A DNA stretch of 64,000 nt from Pseudomonas knackmussii B13 (GCF_000689415.1 NZ_HG322950.1:4905501-4969500), one strand, 5' to 3'; counted from the first letter of the stretch, positions 25,862 to 37,030 are shown. Made by a program: numbers and translations. The notes: a model not told the origin generated them from the letters alone.

Positions 25862-26623
25862 ATGACGACGAACAGCAGCGACAATCCCTACGCCACGCCC
25901 GGCAGCAGCCTCCACGAACCTCGCGTGAACTCCGGCGCCCTCAGCGTCGAAGAAGCCCTCGCCCGCGACTATGACTTCCGCATCGGCGAAGTGCTCGGCG
26001 AAGCCTGGCACAAGGTGAAAGGCATGAAGGGCACGTTGATTGGCGCCGTGCTCATCTACGGTGTGGCGATCAACGTCATCAGCTTCGTGATCGCCCTCGT
26101 CCTCGGCCTGCTGGGCCTGTTCCAGGTGTCGCACGCCGGCACCCAGGTCCTGGAGATCGTGGTGAACGTCTTCGCCGGCGCGCTCTGCTACCCGCTGCTG
26201 GCCGGGCTCAACCTGATCGGCATCCGCCGCGCGGCCGACCAACCGGCGGAGATCAACGAAATGTTCAGCCACTTCGGCCTGTTCACGCCGCTGTTCATCA
26301 CCGGCCTGGGGATAACCGCGCTCATCTACCTGGGCATGTTCCTGTTGCTGCTGCCGGGCATCTACCTGGGCGTCGCCTATTCGCTGGCCGTGCCGCTGCT
26401 GGTCGAGCGCAACCTCTCGCCCTGGCAGGCCATGGAGGCTTCGCGCAAGGCGATCAGCAAGCACTGGTTCAAGGTCTTCGGCTTGTTCCTGGCCATCGGC
26501 GGCATCCTCCTGCTGAGCGCCATCCCGCTGGGCATCGGCCTGGTGTGGACGCTGCCGATGGCCATCATCGCCATCGGCGTGCTCTATCGCACCATCTTCG
26601 GCGTACTGCCGCCGGCGAATTGA
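25862..26623 (+). CDS. Multi-pass membrane protein, unknown
   Basis: A 253-residue inner-membrane protein: a hydrophilic N-terminus of about 55 residues (NPYATPGSSLHEP) and then about five or six helices. The N-terminal NPYATP motif and the LVERNLSPWQAMEASRKAISKHWFKVFGLFL segment place it among predicted integral-membrane proteins of the glycerophosphodiester phosphodiesterase membrane-domain-like type. The ATG at 25862 follows AAGGAATAGG. It precedes the RDD/SpoIIM/MoxR operon by 72 bases on the same strand and may be its first gene. Confidence 0.7.
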   Translation: MTTNSSDNPYATPGSSLHEPRVNSGALSVEEALARDYDFRIGEVLGEAWHKVKGMKGTLIGAVLIYGVAINVISFVIALVLGLLGLFQVSHAGTQVLEIVVNVFAGALCYPLLAGLNLIGIRRAADQPAEINEMFSHFGLFTPLFITGLGITALIYLGMFLLLLPGIYLGVAYSLAVPLLVERNLSPWQAMEASRKAISKHWFKVFGLFLAIGGILLLSAIPLGIGLVWTLPMAIIAIGVLYRTIFGVLPPAN

Positions 26624-26695
26624 GATGAGCCACGGATTTGACCTCCGCGCTGGTTGCCTGCGCGGACGGTGCTGGCTAGCATCTGGCTTTCCCTC

Positions 26696-27454
26696 ATGTC
26701 ACAGCCACCTGCCTTGATCGCCGCCGCGCCGCCCCGCCCCGCCCCTTCGCCAGCCGCTGCACCGCTGGACACCCGCTACCAGGTGGAGACCCCGGAAGGC
26801 ATCGACCTGCTGCTGCGCCCGGCCGGCCCGGTGGCTCGCGGCCTGGCCTACCTCATCGACCTGGGCATCCGCGTACTGCTGATGCTGGCGATGTTCATCC
26901 TGCTGGCCTTCCTCGGCCAGCTCGGCACCGGCCTCGGCCTGCTGCTCACCTTCCTCGTGACCTGGTGGTACATGGTGCTCTTCGAGGTGCTGAACCAGGG
27001 CCGCTCGCCGGGCAAACAGGTGATGGGGCTGCGCGTGGTGCACGACGACGGCACGCCGGTCGGCTGGTCCGCTTCGCTGCTGCGCAACCTGCTGCGCTTC
27101 GCCGACATCCTGCCCTTCGGCTACACGCTCGGCCTGCTCGCCTGCCTGTCCAACCCGGCATTCAAGCGCCTGGGCGATCTCGCCGCCGGCACCCTGGTGA
27201 TCTACCGTGATCCGCTGCCCGGCAAACCGGCGCTGCCGCAAGTGCCGGCGCAATTGCCGCCGTGCCCGCTGAGCCTGGCCGAACAACGCGCCTTCACTGG
27301 CTTCGCCGAACGCAGCGCCGGCCTTTCGGCGGCGCGGCGCGAAGAGCTGGCCGGTATCCTTGCCGAGCCGCTCAACGTACCCGCCGCACAGGCCGAAGCT
27401 CGTATCCAGGGCATCGCCAGCGGGCTGCTCGGCGGAGGCCTGGCCACGCCATGA
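26696..27454 (+). CDS. RDD-family membrane protein
   Basis: A 252-residue inner-membrane protein. A proline/alanine-rich N-terminus of about 30 residues leads to an RDD domain with three helices; the signature Arg is in PAGPVARGLAYLIDLGIR near residue 46 and the NQGRSPGKQVMGLRVV loop is near residue 101. The C-terminal ~70 residues are soluble. The start ATG 26696 has only a weak ribosome site. It is the first clear gene of an operon in which each following gene overlaps the last (ATGA at 27451-27454). Confidence 0.8.
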   Translation: MSQPPALIAAAPPRPAPSPAAAPLDTRYQVETPEGIDLLLRPAGPVARGLAYLIDLGIRVLLMLAMFILLAFLGQLGTGLGLLLTFLVTWWYMVLFEVLNQGRSPGKQVMGLRVVHDDGTPVGWSASLLRNLLRFADILPFGYTLGLLACLSNPAFKRLGDLAAGTLVIYRDPLPGKPALPQVPAQLPPCPLSLAEQRAFTGFAERSAGLSAARREELAGILAEPLNVPAAQAEARIQGIASGLLGGGLATP

Positions 27455-28434
27455 AGCAGAGCCTGTTCGAACAGCGCCACCGCGGCGAATGGAAACGCTT
27501 CGGCAAGCGCCTGGAGCAGCTGGAAACCGGCAAGCGCGAAGACGCCGGACGCGCCGAAGAATTCGCCAGCGAGTACCGCAGCATCTGCCAGCAATTGGCG
27601 CTGGCCCAGGACCGCGGCTACAGCAGCCATCTGATCGACCAGCTGCAACAACTGGCCATGCGCGGCCACCAACAGTTCTACCGCCATCGCAGCCATCTCG
27701 GTGCGCGCCTGATCGGCTTCCTCCTCGCCGGCTTTCCCCGCCTGGTGCGCGAGGAGTGGCGCGCCATCGCCGTGGCCAGCCTGCTGTTCTACGGCAGCCT
27801 GCTGCTCATGGGCCTGCTGGTGTTCTACTTCCCCGACCTGGTCTACAGCCTGGTCAGCCCCGACCGGGTCGCCGACATGGAAGCCATGTACTCCCCCGAC
27901 GCCAGCCGCCTCGGCCCGCTCGCCGAGCGCGGCGCCGGGGACAACTGGCAGATGTTCGCCTTCTACGTGATGAACAACATCGGCATCGCCTTCCAGACCT
28001 TCGCCAGTGGCCTGTTGTTCTGCCTCGGCAGCCTGTTCTTCCTGTTCTTCAACGGCCTGATGATCGGCGCGGTGGCCGGCCACCTGACGCAGATCGGTTA
28101 CGTGCAGACCTTCTGGTCCTTCGTCGTCGGCCACGGCGCCTTCGAGCTGACCGCCATCACCTTCGCCGGCGCCGCCGGGCTCAAGCTCGGCTGGGCGCTG
28201 CTCGCGCCCGGCCGCCTAAGCCGCGGCGAAGCGCTGCGCGAAGCGGCGGCACGGGCGATCCGGCTGGTCGCCGGGGTCATCCTGCTGCTGCTGATCGCCG
28301 CCTTCGTCGAGGGCTACTGGTCGTCGCTCACGCGCTTCCCGCCGATGGTCAAGTACGGCGTCGGCGCCGCGCTCTGGCTGCTGGTCGGCAGCTACTTCCT
28401 GTTCGCCGGACGCCGCACCCATGCGCCTGACTGA
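27451..28434 (+). CDS. SpoIIM-like (DUF95) membrane protein
   Basis: A 327-residue membrane protein. The N-terminal ~100 residues are soluble, helical and charged; then come about five membrane segments with the DUF95/stage II sporulation protein M pattern NNIGIAFQTFASGLLFCLGSLFFLFFNGLMIGAV and GHGAFELTAITFAGAAGLKLG. In sporulating Firmicutes SpoIIM works in membrane remodelling during engulfment. Pseudomonas does not sporulate, and the link to a MoxR/DUF58 pair suggests a shared envelope function. The start overlaps the RDD stop by four bases and the end overlaps the next gene by 14. Confidence 0.82.
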   Translation: MKQSLFEQRHRGEWKRFGKRLEQLETGKREDAGRAEEFASEYRSICQQLALAQDRGYSSHLIDQLQQLAMRGHQQFYRHRSHLGARLIGFLLAGFPRLVREEWRAIAVASLLFYGSLLLMGLLVFYFPDLVYSLVSPDRVADMEAMYSPDASRLGPLAERGAGDNWQMFAFYVMNNIGIAFQTFASGLLFCLGSLFFLFFNGLMIGAVAGHLTQIGYVQTFWSFVVGHGAFELTAITFAGAAGLKLGWALLAPGRLSRGEALREAAARAIRLVAGVILLLLIAAFVEGYWSSLTRFPPMVKYGVGAALWLLVGSYFLFAGRRTHAPD

Positions 28435-29995
28435 CGCCAGCGTGGCGATCCGCCCGCGCAGCGCCTGGGAAGCGCTGGACCTCGGCGTGCTCCTGGCGCG
28501 CCGCCATGCCGGTCTGCTGACGGCGAGCTGGGCGGCCGTGACGCTGCCGATCTTCGTCGTGCTCAGCCTGGCGCTGTGGAACTACCCTGGCCTGGCGATC
28601 CTGCTGTTCTGGTGGCTGAAGCCGGCCTTCGAGCGCCTGCCGCTGTACATCCTTTCCCGCGCGCTGTTCGGCGACACCCCGACCCTACGCGAATCCCTGC
28701 GCGCCTTCCCCGGCCTGCTGCGACGCCAGTTGCTGCCCAGCCTGCTGTGGCGGCGCTTCAGCCCGACGCGCAGCTTCGACCTACCGGTGCAGCAACTCGA
28801 AGGCCTCAAGGGCCGCGAGCGCAGCCAGCGGCTGATCGTCCTCGGCCAGCGCAACGCCGCCGGCGCGACCTGGCTGACGGTGATCGGCATGCACTTCGAG
28901 GCCGCGCTCTACCTCGGGCTGATGGCCTTGCTCTACCTGCTGCTGCCGCAGCAATGGTTGTCGGACTGGAAATGGCAGGCGCTGCTCAACGTGCTGCAGG
29001 GCGACCTGCAATGGCTGGAGCACCTGGCCAACCTGCTCTACGCCGTGGCCCTGGTGGTCTGGGAGCCGGTCTACGTGGCCTGCGGCTTCAGCCTCTACCT
29101 GAACCGCCGCACCGAGCTGGAAGCCTGGGATATCGAGCTGACCTTCCGCCGCCTGCGCCAGCGCCTCATCGGCAGCGCCTACGCGCTCCTGCTGCTCTGC
29201 GCCAGTGCGCTGTTACTGCTACCCACGCCCTCCGCCTGGGCCGCCGAAGAGGCCGGCGCCAGCAGTTGCCCGTTGCCGCAGACCGATCCCAACGGCCCCG
29301 ACGCGCCGCGCCTGCAGCATCAGCGCCTGAGCAGCGAACAGTCGCGCCAGGCCGCCCACTCTCTGCTCGACGCCCCGCCCTTCCGCAACCGCGAGACGCA
29401 AACCCAATGGCAACTGGGCGAAGCGAAGGAAGAAAAGGCGAAGCAAAGCGACGCCGACATGAAGGCGTTCTTCGACGCCCTGCGCCACTGGAAGCCCTTC
29501 GAGTTCATCGCCCAATCCGTGCAGGCCCTGCTCTGGGCCGCGCTACTCGCCCTGGCCTTCCTCCTGCTGTGGCGCTACCGCGCCTGGCTGCGCCTGTTTG
29601 CCGAGCGCCTGGGCCTGCCGCAGCGCGCCAAACGCGAAGCGCCGCCCGTACTTTTCGGTCTGGAGCTGACCCCGGAAAGCCTGCCCGGCGACATTGCCGG
29701 CGAAGCCGAACGCCTGTGGGACGAACAGCCACGCGCCGCCCTCGGCCTGCTCTACCGCGCCCTGCTCAGCCGCCTGCTGCACGACTTCCGCCTGCCGCTG
29801 CGCGAATCGACCACCGAGGGTGAAGTCCTGCAGAGCGTGGCGAGCCTGCAGCGCCCCGAGCTGGACAGCTACGCGCAGTTGCTCACCGGCCGCTGGCAGG
29901 ACCTCGCCTACGGCCATCGCCTGCCCGCCGCCAACTACAAGCAGGCACTGTGCGACGGCTGGCGCGGCCTGTTCGATGCCCGGGTGACGCCATGA
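28421..29995 (+). CDS. DUF4129-domain membrane protein
   Basis: A 524-residue membrane protein. Two or three helices occupy the first ~250 residues, a soluble loop rich in Gln and Glu follows (about 270-360), then one helix (LLWAALLALAFLLLWRY near 370) and a C-terminal cytoplasmic DUF4129-type domain with EAERLWDEQPRAALGLLYRALLSRLLHDFRLPLRESTTEGE. DUF4129 domains usually sit next to MoxR, DUF58 and transglutaminase genes. It overlaps its neighbours by 14 bases (5') and four bases (3'), so it is translationally coupled. Confidence 0.78.
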   Translation: MRLTDASVAIRPRSAWEALDLGVLLARRHAGLLTASWAAVTLPIFVVLSLALWNYPGLAILLFWWLKPAFERLPLYILSRALFGDTPTLRESLRAFPGLLRRQLLPSLLWRRFSPTRSFDLPVQQLEGLKGRERSQRLIVLGQRNAAGATWLTVIGMHFEAALYLGLMALLYLLLPQQWLSDWKWQALLNVLQGDLQWLEHLANLLYAVALVVWEPVYVACGFSLYLNRRTELEAWDIELTFRRLRQRLIGSAYALLLLCASALLLLPTPSAWAAEEAGASSCPLPQTDPNGPDAPRLQHQRLSSEQSRQAAHSLLDAPPFRNRETQTQWQLGEAKEEKAKQSDADMKAFFDALRHWKPFEFIAQSVQALLWAALLALAFLLLWRYRAWLRLFAERLGLPQRAKREAPPVLFGLELTPESLPGDIAGEAERLWDEQPRAALGLLYRALLSRLLHDFRLPLRESTTEGEVLQSVASLQRPELDSYAQLLTGRWQDLAYGHRLPAANYKQALCDGWRGLFDARVTP

Positions 29996-31244
29996 CCCGC
30001 ACGACACGTGCGCTGCTGGTCGTGCTGCTGCTCGCCGTGCTCAGCGGGCTGGGCTACTACCTGGTGCAGAACCTGCACCCGCAGACCCGCACCCTGGAAC
30101 TCGGCCCGGCGCCGGAAGCCCGCGCCAACCCCTATCTCGCCGCCGAGCGCTACCTGCGCGGCCGCGGGCTCTCGGTCAACAGCGTCCGCAGCCTCGAAGG
30201 ACTCGACCAGATGCCGAGCAAGGGGCACACCCTGGTGCTGCTCGGCAGCCGCAACAGCATCACGCCCGGACAGAATCGCCAGCTGATGAGCTGGGTGGAA
30301 CAGGGCGGCAGCCTGATCGTCACCGCCGAACACCTGTGGGACGACAAGACCGGCAAGAGCGGCGACCCGCTGCTCGACCCGCTTGGTGTGCGCCAGTACC
30401 TCAGCAAGGACCTGGACAAGGCACCAGGAATAGGCACCGACGGCGACAAGGGACAGACGCAGGACGCCGAGGGCGCGGACACCGACGCCGCGCCGCCAGC
30501 CGAGACGGACGACCCGACCCGCGCCAGTGCTGATGACGCCTATCCGGACCTGACCAAGCTCTACCTGGACAACGAGCAAGCCCCGGCCTACTTCGGCTTC
30601 GATACCGAATACCACCTCTTCGACTCGAAGAACCTGGCCTACGCCTGGGCCAACAGCCACGACACCACCCACCTGCTGCAACTGCAGCAAGGCGAAGGCC
30701 TGATCACCGTCCTTACCGACAACTGGATCTGGCAGAACGACAAGCTCGACGAATACGACAACGCCTGGCTGCTCTGGTACCTGACCCAGGACAGCGCCGT
30801 CACCCTGGTCTACCGCGCCGACAGCGACAGCCTGCTCAGCCTGCTGCTGCGCAATTATCCCCAGGCCCTGCTCGCTGGCGCCCTGCTGCTGGCCCTTGTG
30901 TTGTGGCGAGTCAGCCTGCGCCAGGGGCCGCTGCAGCCGGTGCCCAGCCGCGCACGCCGGCAACTGGTCGAGCACCTGCGCGCCAGCGCCGACTTCCTGC
31001 TCCGCCAGCGCGGCCACGCGGCCCTGCTGCAAGGCTTGCAACGCGATATCCTGCGCCGCGCGCGGCAACGCCAGCCCGGCTTCGAACGCCTGCCCATCGC
31101 CGAGCAATGGCAGCACCTGGGGCGCATGACGCGCCTGCCGGTCGGCGCCATCAGCCAGGCCATGCGGCCCCACCCGAAACAGCGCATGAGCGCCGCCGAC
31201 TTCACCCGCCAGGTCGCGCACCTGCAAACCCTCAGGAATGCCCT

Positions 31245-31248
<4 letters not shown>
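29992..31248 (+). CDS. DUF4350-domain membrane protein
   Basis: A 418-residue protein anchored by one N-terminal helix (LLVVLLLAVLSGLGYYLV) and a second helix near residue 290 (QALLAGALLLALVLW). Between them lies a periplasmic DUF4350 domain with NPYLAAERYLRGRGLSV and a GATase-like TLVLLGSRNSITPGQNRQLMSWVEQGGSLIV core, interrupted by an acidic low-complexity loop near residues 145-180. The cytoplasmic tail is about 110 residues. It begins at ATG 29992, overlapping the DUF4129 stop by four bases. Confidence 0.78.
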
Positions 31249-32251
<1,003 letters not shown>

Positions 32252-32255
<4 letters not shown>

Positions 32256-33583
32256 AGCCCTCGCGCGCGCTGCTCGCGCTGCTCGCCACGCTCGCTATCG
32301 CTGGGTTGCTGCTGGGCAGCGCCACGGCCCTGGGCAGCCCGGCTCCGGCGATCCTCGGCAGCCTCTGGTGGGGTGCGCTGCTCGCCATATTGGCGCTGGC
32401 GGCGGTCGACGCCCTGAGGTTGCGCCGCCTGCCCTCGCCGCGCCTGCAACGCCAACTGGCCGGCAACCTGCCGCTGGGGCGCTGGAGCGACGTGCGCCTG
32501 CAACTGCACCACGGCTTCCGCCAGCCCCTGCGCGTGACGCTCTTCGACCACCTGCCCGCCGGCATGGAGTTCGAGTACCTGCCGCAAGCAGTCGAGCTGC
32601 ACCCCGGCGAACTCACGGAACTCGGCTACCGCGTGCGACCGCTGCAACGCGGCCACTTCGTCTTCCCCCGTTGCGAGATCGAACTGCCCAGCCCTCTGCG
32701 CCTGTGGCGCGGCCGGCGCTACCTCGAACAGCGCGACGAAACCCGCGTCTACCCCGACTTCGCACGCATCTACGGCGCCGAGCTGATGGCCGTCGACCAC
32801 TGGCTCAGCCGCATCGGCGTGCGCCCCGGGCAACGCCGCGGGCTGGGGCTGGAGTTCCACCAGCTGCGCGAATTCCGCGACGGCGACACCCTGCGCCAGA
32901 TCGACTGGAAGGCCACCGCGCGCAAGCGCACGCCAATCGCCCGCGAATACCAGGACGAGCGCGACCAGCAGATCCTCTTCCTGCTCGACTGCGGCCGGCA
33001 CATGCGCAGCAAGGACGGCGACCTCACCCACTTCGACCACGCGCTCAACGCCAGCCTGCTGCTGGCCTACGTGGCGCTGCGCCAGGGCGATGCCGTGGGC
33101 CTGCTGACCTTCGCCGGCGAGCGCACCCGTCACCTGCCGCCGGCCAAGGGCAACGCCCAGCTCGGCGCCCTGCTCAACGCGGTCTACGACCTCGAAAGCA
33201 GCCAGCGCCCAGCCGACTACGCCAACGCCATCCAGACCGTGCTCGGCCGCCAGCGTCGCCGCGCGCTGGTGGTGCTGGTGACGAACCTGCGCGATGAGGA
33301 AGACGACGAACTGGTCGCCTCCGTGCGCCGCCTCGGCCGCCAGCACCGCGTGCTGGTCGCCAGCCTGCGCGAGGAAGTTCTCGACCAGCTGCGCCAGGCG
33401 CCGGTGCAAGGTTACGAAGAAGCCCTGACCTACTGCGGCGCCCTCGACTACCTCAACGCCCGCGCCGGGCTGCACGAAAAGCTGCTGGCCAACGGCGTGC
33501 CGGTGCTCGACGCCCGCCCCAGCCAGCTCGGCCCCGAGCTGGTCAGCCGCTACCTGGGCTGGAAGCGCGCCGGCGCCCTCTGA
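32252..33583 (+). CDS. DUF58 (VWA-like) membrane protein
   Basis: A 443-residue protein: two N-terminal helices within the first ~55 residues, then a beta-rich part, the DUF58 core GLEFHQLREFRDGDTLRQIDWKATAR near residue 205, and a VWA-like C-terminal domain. The metal-site motif, D-x-S-x-S in classical VWA domains, reads LLDCGRHM here, so both serines are absent. DUF58 proteins partner with MoxR ATPases. Last gene of the operon; it ends seven bases before the convergent pxpC stop. Confidence 0.85.
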
Positions 33584-33589
33584 GCCGCG

Positions 33590-34516
33590 TCAGGCGCCGA
33601 AGAAGCGGTAGAAAGCGCGCAACTCCACCTGCACCGCCAGCAGATCAGCCTCGACGAAACGCACCTCGGCATGTGCCGCACATTGCGCCAGGTGCGGCAG
33701 GTCCAGCGGATGCACGAAGCCCAGCAGTGGATAACCACCCATGCTCTGGTGATCGGCCAGCAGCACGATCGGCTGGCCATCCGGCGGCACCTGGATGGCG
33801 CCGTTCAGCATGCCGAGCGACCACTGCCGTTTGGGCGCCTGCAGGGGGTCGCCACGCAGCCGCGCGCCCATGCGGTCGGACTGCGGACTAAGACGCCAGG
33901 GCTGGGTGAAGAACGCCTGGCGCTGCTCCGGCGCGAAAGCCTGGGCATCGCCGCCAAGCATCACGCGCAATGGCGGCGGATTGCGATAGTCCGGCACATA
34001 GGGCCAGGGCACCTGCGCAGAACCGGTGAAGGCACCGATGCTCGATTCGCACGGCAGCAGGTCACCCGCCGCCAGCGCGCTGCCGTCGCCATGCAGTCCG
34101 CCCAGCCCCTCGCGGGTCTGGCAGGCCACGCTGCCGAGAACGGGCTCGACCTGGAAACCGCCGACCACGGCCAGATAAGCGCGTTGACCGCTGGCGGCGT
34201 AGCCCAGCTCCAGCGTCTGGCCGGCACGCAGCGGGAAGCGCGACCAGGGCGCACGCGCCTCGCCATCCACCCGGATCGGCAGCTCGGCGCCGCAGAGCGC
34301 CAGCCAGCAGTCCGTCTCGGCCTGCAAGCGCACGCCGCCCAGGGCGATCTCCAGCAAGGGCGTGCCCCAGGCATTGCCCAGCAGGTGATTGGCCCAGGCC
34401 GCCGCCTGGATATCCACAGGCCCGCCCGGCGATACCCCAAGGTGCTGCCAGCCGTTTCGGCCGGCGTCCTGCAACAGGCTCAGGGCACCGGGCTTGAGTA
34501 CGCGCAAGCCGCTCAT
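33590..34516 (-). CDS. pxpC: 5-oxoprolinase subunit PxpC
   Basis: A 308-residue subunit of the ATP-dependent 5-oxoprolinase PxpABC, which opens pyroglutamate to glutamate. The biotin-carboxyltransferase-like (KipA) fold is recognisable from LKPGALSLLQDAGRNGWQHLGVSPGGPVD at the start, NHLLGNAWGTPLLEI, and the C-terminal ADHQSMGGYPLLGFV. The start ATG overlaps the pxpB stop by four bases. Gene order on the minus strand is pxpA-pxpB-pxpC, all coupled. Confidence 0.9.
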   Translation of the reverse strand: MSGLRVLKPGALSLLQDAGRNGWQHLGVSPGGPVDIQAAAWANHLLGNAWGTPLLEIALGGVRLQAETDCWLALCGAELPIRVDGEARAPWSRFPLRAGQTLELGYAASGQRAYLAVVGGFQVEPVLGSVACQTREGLGGLHGDGSALAAGDLLPCESSIGAFTGSAQVPWPYVPDYRNPPPLRVMLGGDAQAFAPEQRQAFFTQPWRLSPQSDRMGARLRGDPLQAPKRQWSLGMLNGAIQVPPDGQPIVLLADHQSMGGYPLLGFVHPLDLPHLAQCAAHAEVRFVEADLLAVQVELRAFYRFFGA

Positions 34517-35190
34517 GGCTGACCACCCGCGCGGCGGAAGGCCGCTTCGTCGATGGGCAGAAAGCGCACGCGGTCGCCCAGCGCAAAGGGACAGGGCGGC
34601 TCACGCTGCGGGTCGAACAGGCGCACTGGCGTCAGCCCTAGCAAGTGCCAGCCGCCCGGCGAGGCCTGGGGATAAATCGCGGTCTGTCGTTCGGCAATGG
34701 CCAGGCTGCCGGCCGGCACTCGCGTGCGCGGTGTGGCCCGGCGCGGCAGGGCGAGGCGCTCGTCGAGCTCGCCGAGGTAGGCGAAACCGGGCGCGAAGCC
34801 GATGGCGCCGACGCGATAGTCGCGCCCGCTGTGCAGATCGATCACTTGCGCCGCGCTCAACCCACACAGGCGCGCGACTTCGGCGAGGTCTTCACCGGCG
34901 TACCAGATGGGAATCTCGTGCAAGCGCCCCGCGTCTTCATGGACGGGGTGCGCCTGCCAGTCGGCCAGCAGCGGCTGCAGCAAGCGGGACAGCTCCAGGT
35001 GATCGGTGCGGCGCAGGTCGTAGTGCAGCAGCAGCGTGGTCCAGCCCGGTACCAGATCGGTGAGCGATTCGCCCAGTCGCGCGCGCAGGCGCTCGGCAAG
35101 TGCGGCGATGCGCAGCGGCAATTGCGCGTCGGGCTGCTCGGCCAGGGTCAACAACAGCGCTTGGGCACCAAAGGGCTCGATGCGAATCAT
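34513..35190 (-). CDS. pxpB: 5-oxoprolinase subunit PxpB
   Basis: A 225-residue KipI/PxpB-type subunit, the partner of PxpC in 5-oxoprolinase. Signature segments include VPGWTTLLLHYD near residue 46, IGFAPGFAYLGELDERLALPRRATPRTRVPAGSLAIA near residue 130, and GGWHLLGLTPVRLFDP near residue 175. Both ends overlap the neighbouring pxp genes by four bases (ATGA). Confidence 0.9.
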   Translation of the reverse strand: MIRIEPFGAQALLLTLAEQPDAQLPLRIAALAERLRARLGESLTDLVPGWTTLLLHYDLRRTDHLELSRLLQPLLADWQAHPVHEDAGRLHEIPIWYAGEDLAEVARLCGLSAAQVIDLHSGRDYRVGAIGFAPGFAYLGELDERLALPRRATPRTRVPAGSLAIAERQTAIYPQASPGGWHLLGLTPVRLFDPQREPPCPFALGDRVRFLPIDEAAFRRAGGQP

Positions 35191-35942
35191 GCGGCGTCCA
35201 GCAGGCCGCGCAGGCGGCGCAGCACCGCCAGGGATTCGGGGTTGTCGCCATGCACGCAGAGGCTGTCAGCGCGCAGGCGCAGCGGGTTGCCGTCGATATC
35301 CGGGAAGGGCTCGCCACGGGCGATGGCCAGGGCCTGGTCGAGGATGCGCTGCGGCTCGTGATGCACCGCGCCGGCCAGTCGCCGCGGCGCCAATTGGCCA
35401 TCGGGCAGGTAGGCGCGGTCGGCGAAGGCTTCGAACATCAGCGGCACGTCGGCGGCATCGGCCAGCGCCAGCTCGCGGGTGTTGTCGGCCAGGGCCAGGA
35501 CCATCAGCGGCAGGCCCTTGCGGTAGGCGGCGCAAGCGTCGAGCACTGCCACCAGCAAGGCGTCGTCACGCACCAGGTCGTTGTACAGCGCGCCATGCGG
35601 CTTGACGTAATCGACACGGGTACCGGCGGCGCGGCAGAACGCGTCCAGCGCGCCGAGCTGGTAGAGCACCAGGGCCTGCACCTCTTCCGGCGAGCAACTC
35701 AGATGGCGGCGGCCGAAACCGGCGAGGTCCGGATAGGACGGGTGCGCCCCGATGCTCACGCCCTGCTCGACCGCCAGGCGCACGGTGCGCTGGATGGTCA
35801 GCGGGTCGCCGGCATGGAAGCCGCAAGCCAGGTTGGCCTGGTCGATCAGCGGCATGGCATGGACATCGTCACCCATCCGCCAGGCGCCGTAGCTCTCGCC
35901 CATGTCGCAGTTGAGCAGGATGCGCGGAGACTGGTCGGTCAT
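35187..35942 (-). CDS. pxpA: 5-oxoprolinase subunit PxpA (LamB/YcsF family)
   Basis: A 251-residue LamB/YcsF-family subunit, the pyroglutamate-binding part of PxpABC. The family motif LLNCDMGESYGAWRMGDD is near residue 9, and ANLACGFHAGDPLTI and GAHPSYPDLAGFGRR follow, with YVKPHGALYND near residue 107. ATG 35942 opens the pxp operon; it is divergent from lpxO across 145 bases that include AT-rich promoter-like sequence. Confidence 0.92.
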   Translation of the reverse strand: MTDQSPRILLNCDMGESYGAWRMGDDVHAMPLIDQANLACGFHAGDPLTIQRTVRLAVEQGVSIGAHPSYPDLAGFGRRHLSCSPEEVQALVLYQLGALDAFCRAAGTRVDYVKPHGALYNDLVRDDALLVAVLDACAAYRKGLPLMVLALADNTRELALADAADVPLMFEAFADRAYLPDGQLAPRRLAGAVHHEPQRILDQALAIARGEPFPDIDGNPLRLRADSLCVHGDNPESLAVLRRLRGLLDAA

Positions 35943-36087
35943 GGTTTGCCTCGGATTCGCCTTAAGGTTTCGGAAATGTTCCTAGGTTAAACCAGACACT
36001 GCCCAATTGGTCGTAGGTAATATCCACTAGCCATCTTGGGGGAGTAACATTCCCGGTTTCCGCCCGCCGACATCCGATGATTTCTCG

Positions 36088-36987
36088 ATGAAAGCCCTGA
36101 TCCTGAGCGCCTACGCGGCCTCCATCGCCTATGTGCACATGCGCGGCCAAGTACGCCACAAGCTCTCCCGGCAGTTGAGCGATCACTCCAGTTTCTTCGC
36201 CCCGCTGAACTGCTTCATGTACCTGTTCTCGCGGGTGCCGAACAAACCCTACCTGTCACCCGACGACTTCCCGGAGATGCGCAAGCTGACCGAGAACTGG
36301 GAAGTCATCCGCGCCGAGGCCCTGCGCCTGCGTGAGGCCGGCAGCATCAAGCGCTCCGAGCAGTACAACGACGTCGGCTTCAACTCCTTCTTCAAGACCG
36401 GCTGGAAGCGCTTCTACCTGAAGTGGTACGACGAGGCGCACCCGTCAGCCGACGAGGTCTGCCCGCAGACCACCGCGCTGCTGCGCGAGATTCCCTCGGT
36501 GAAGGCGGCGATGTTCGCCGAGCTGCCGCCGGGCTCGCGCCTGGTGCGCCACCGCGATCCCTACGCCGGCTCGCTGCGCTACCACCTGGGCCTGGTCACC
36601 CCGAACGACGAGGGCTGCTTCATCGAAGTCGACGGCCAGCGCTACTCGTGGAAGGACGGCGAGGCCGTGGTGTTCGACGAGACCTACATCCACTACGCCG
36701 AGAACACCACCCGGCACGACCGCGTGATCCTCTTCTGCGACGTCGAAAGACCGCTGAAGTACCGCTGGGTCCAGGCCTTCAACCGCTGGTTCAGCCGCAA
36801 CGTAATGGCCGCCGCCGCATCGCCCAACGATGCCGGCGACAAGACCGGCGCGATCAACCGCGCCTTCGGCTCGCTGTACAAGATCCGCCTGCGGGGCAAG
36901 GCGCTGAAGAAGCGCAACCGCAAGCTGTACTACCTGCAGAAGTGGTCGTTCTTCGCCGCCCTCCTCGGCTTGATCCTGTGGATCTGA
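36088..36987 (+). CDS. lpxO: Lipid A 2-hydroxylase LpxO (Asp/Asn beta-hydroxylase family)
   Basis: A 299-residue Fe(II)/2-oxoglutarate dioxygenase that hydroxylates the secondary laurate of lipid A at the cytoplasmic membrane face. An N-terminal hydrophobic segment anchors it; the iron-binding H-x-D is in LVRHRDPYAGSLRYHLGL near residue 153 and the distal His in ETYIHYAENTT near residue 208. A C-terminal hydrophobic stretch (WSFFAALLGLILWI) ends the protein. In P. aeruginosa lpxO1 lies next to piuB-piuA-piuC as I recall, and the same neighbours occur here, now separated by REPs and an insertion sequence. Confidence 0.88.
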   Translation: MKALILSAYAASIAYVHMRGQVRHKLSRQLSDHSSFFAPLNCFMYLFSRVPNKPYLSPDDFPEMRKLTENWEVIRAEALRLREAGSIKRSEQYNDVGFNSFFKTGWKRFYLKWYDEAHPSADEVCPQTTALLREIPSVKAAMFAELPPGSRLVRHRDPYAGSLRYHLGLVTPNDEGCFIEVDGQRYSWKDGEAVVFDETYIHYAENTTRHDRVILFCDVERPLKYRWVQAFNRWFSRNVMAAAASPNDAGDKTGAINRAFGSLYKIRLRGKALKKRNRKLYYLQKWSFFAALLGLILWI

Positions 36988-37006
36988 GGCAAGGCTGACA
37001 GACAAC

Positions 37007-37030
37007 AAAACGCGCCCCGGGGCGCGTTTT
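37007..37030 (+). terminator. Intrinsic terminator of lpxO
   Basis: AAAACGCGCCCCGGGGCGCGTTTT followed by GTTTTT, 20 bases after the lpxO stop. Confidence 0.9.

Noticed and set aside
26654..26695. A longer RDD protein starting at 26654
   Set aside because: The 14 extra residues have no ribosome site and do not match the family; ATG 26696 is more likely.
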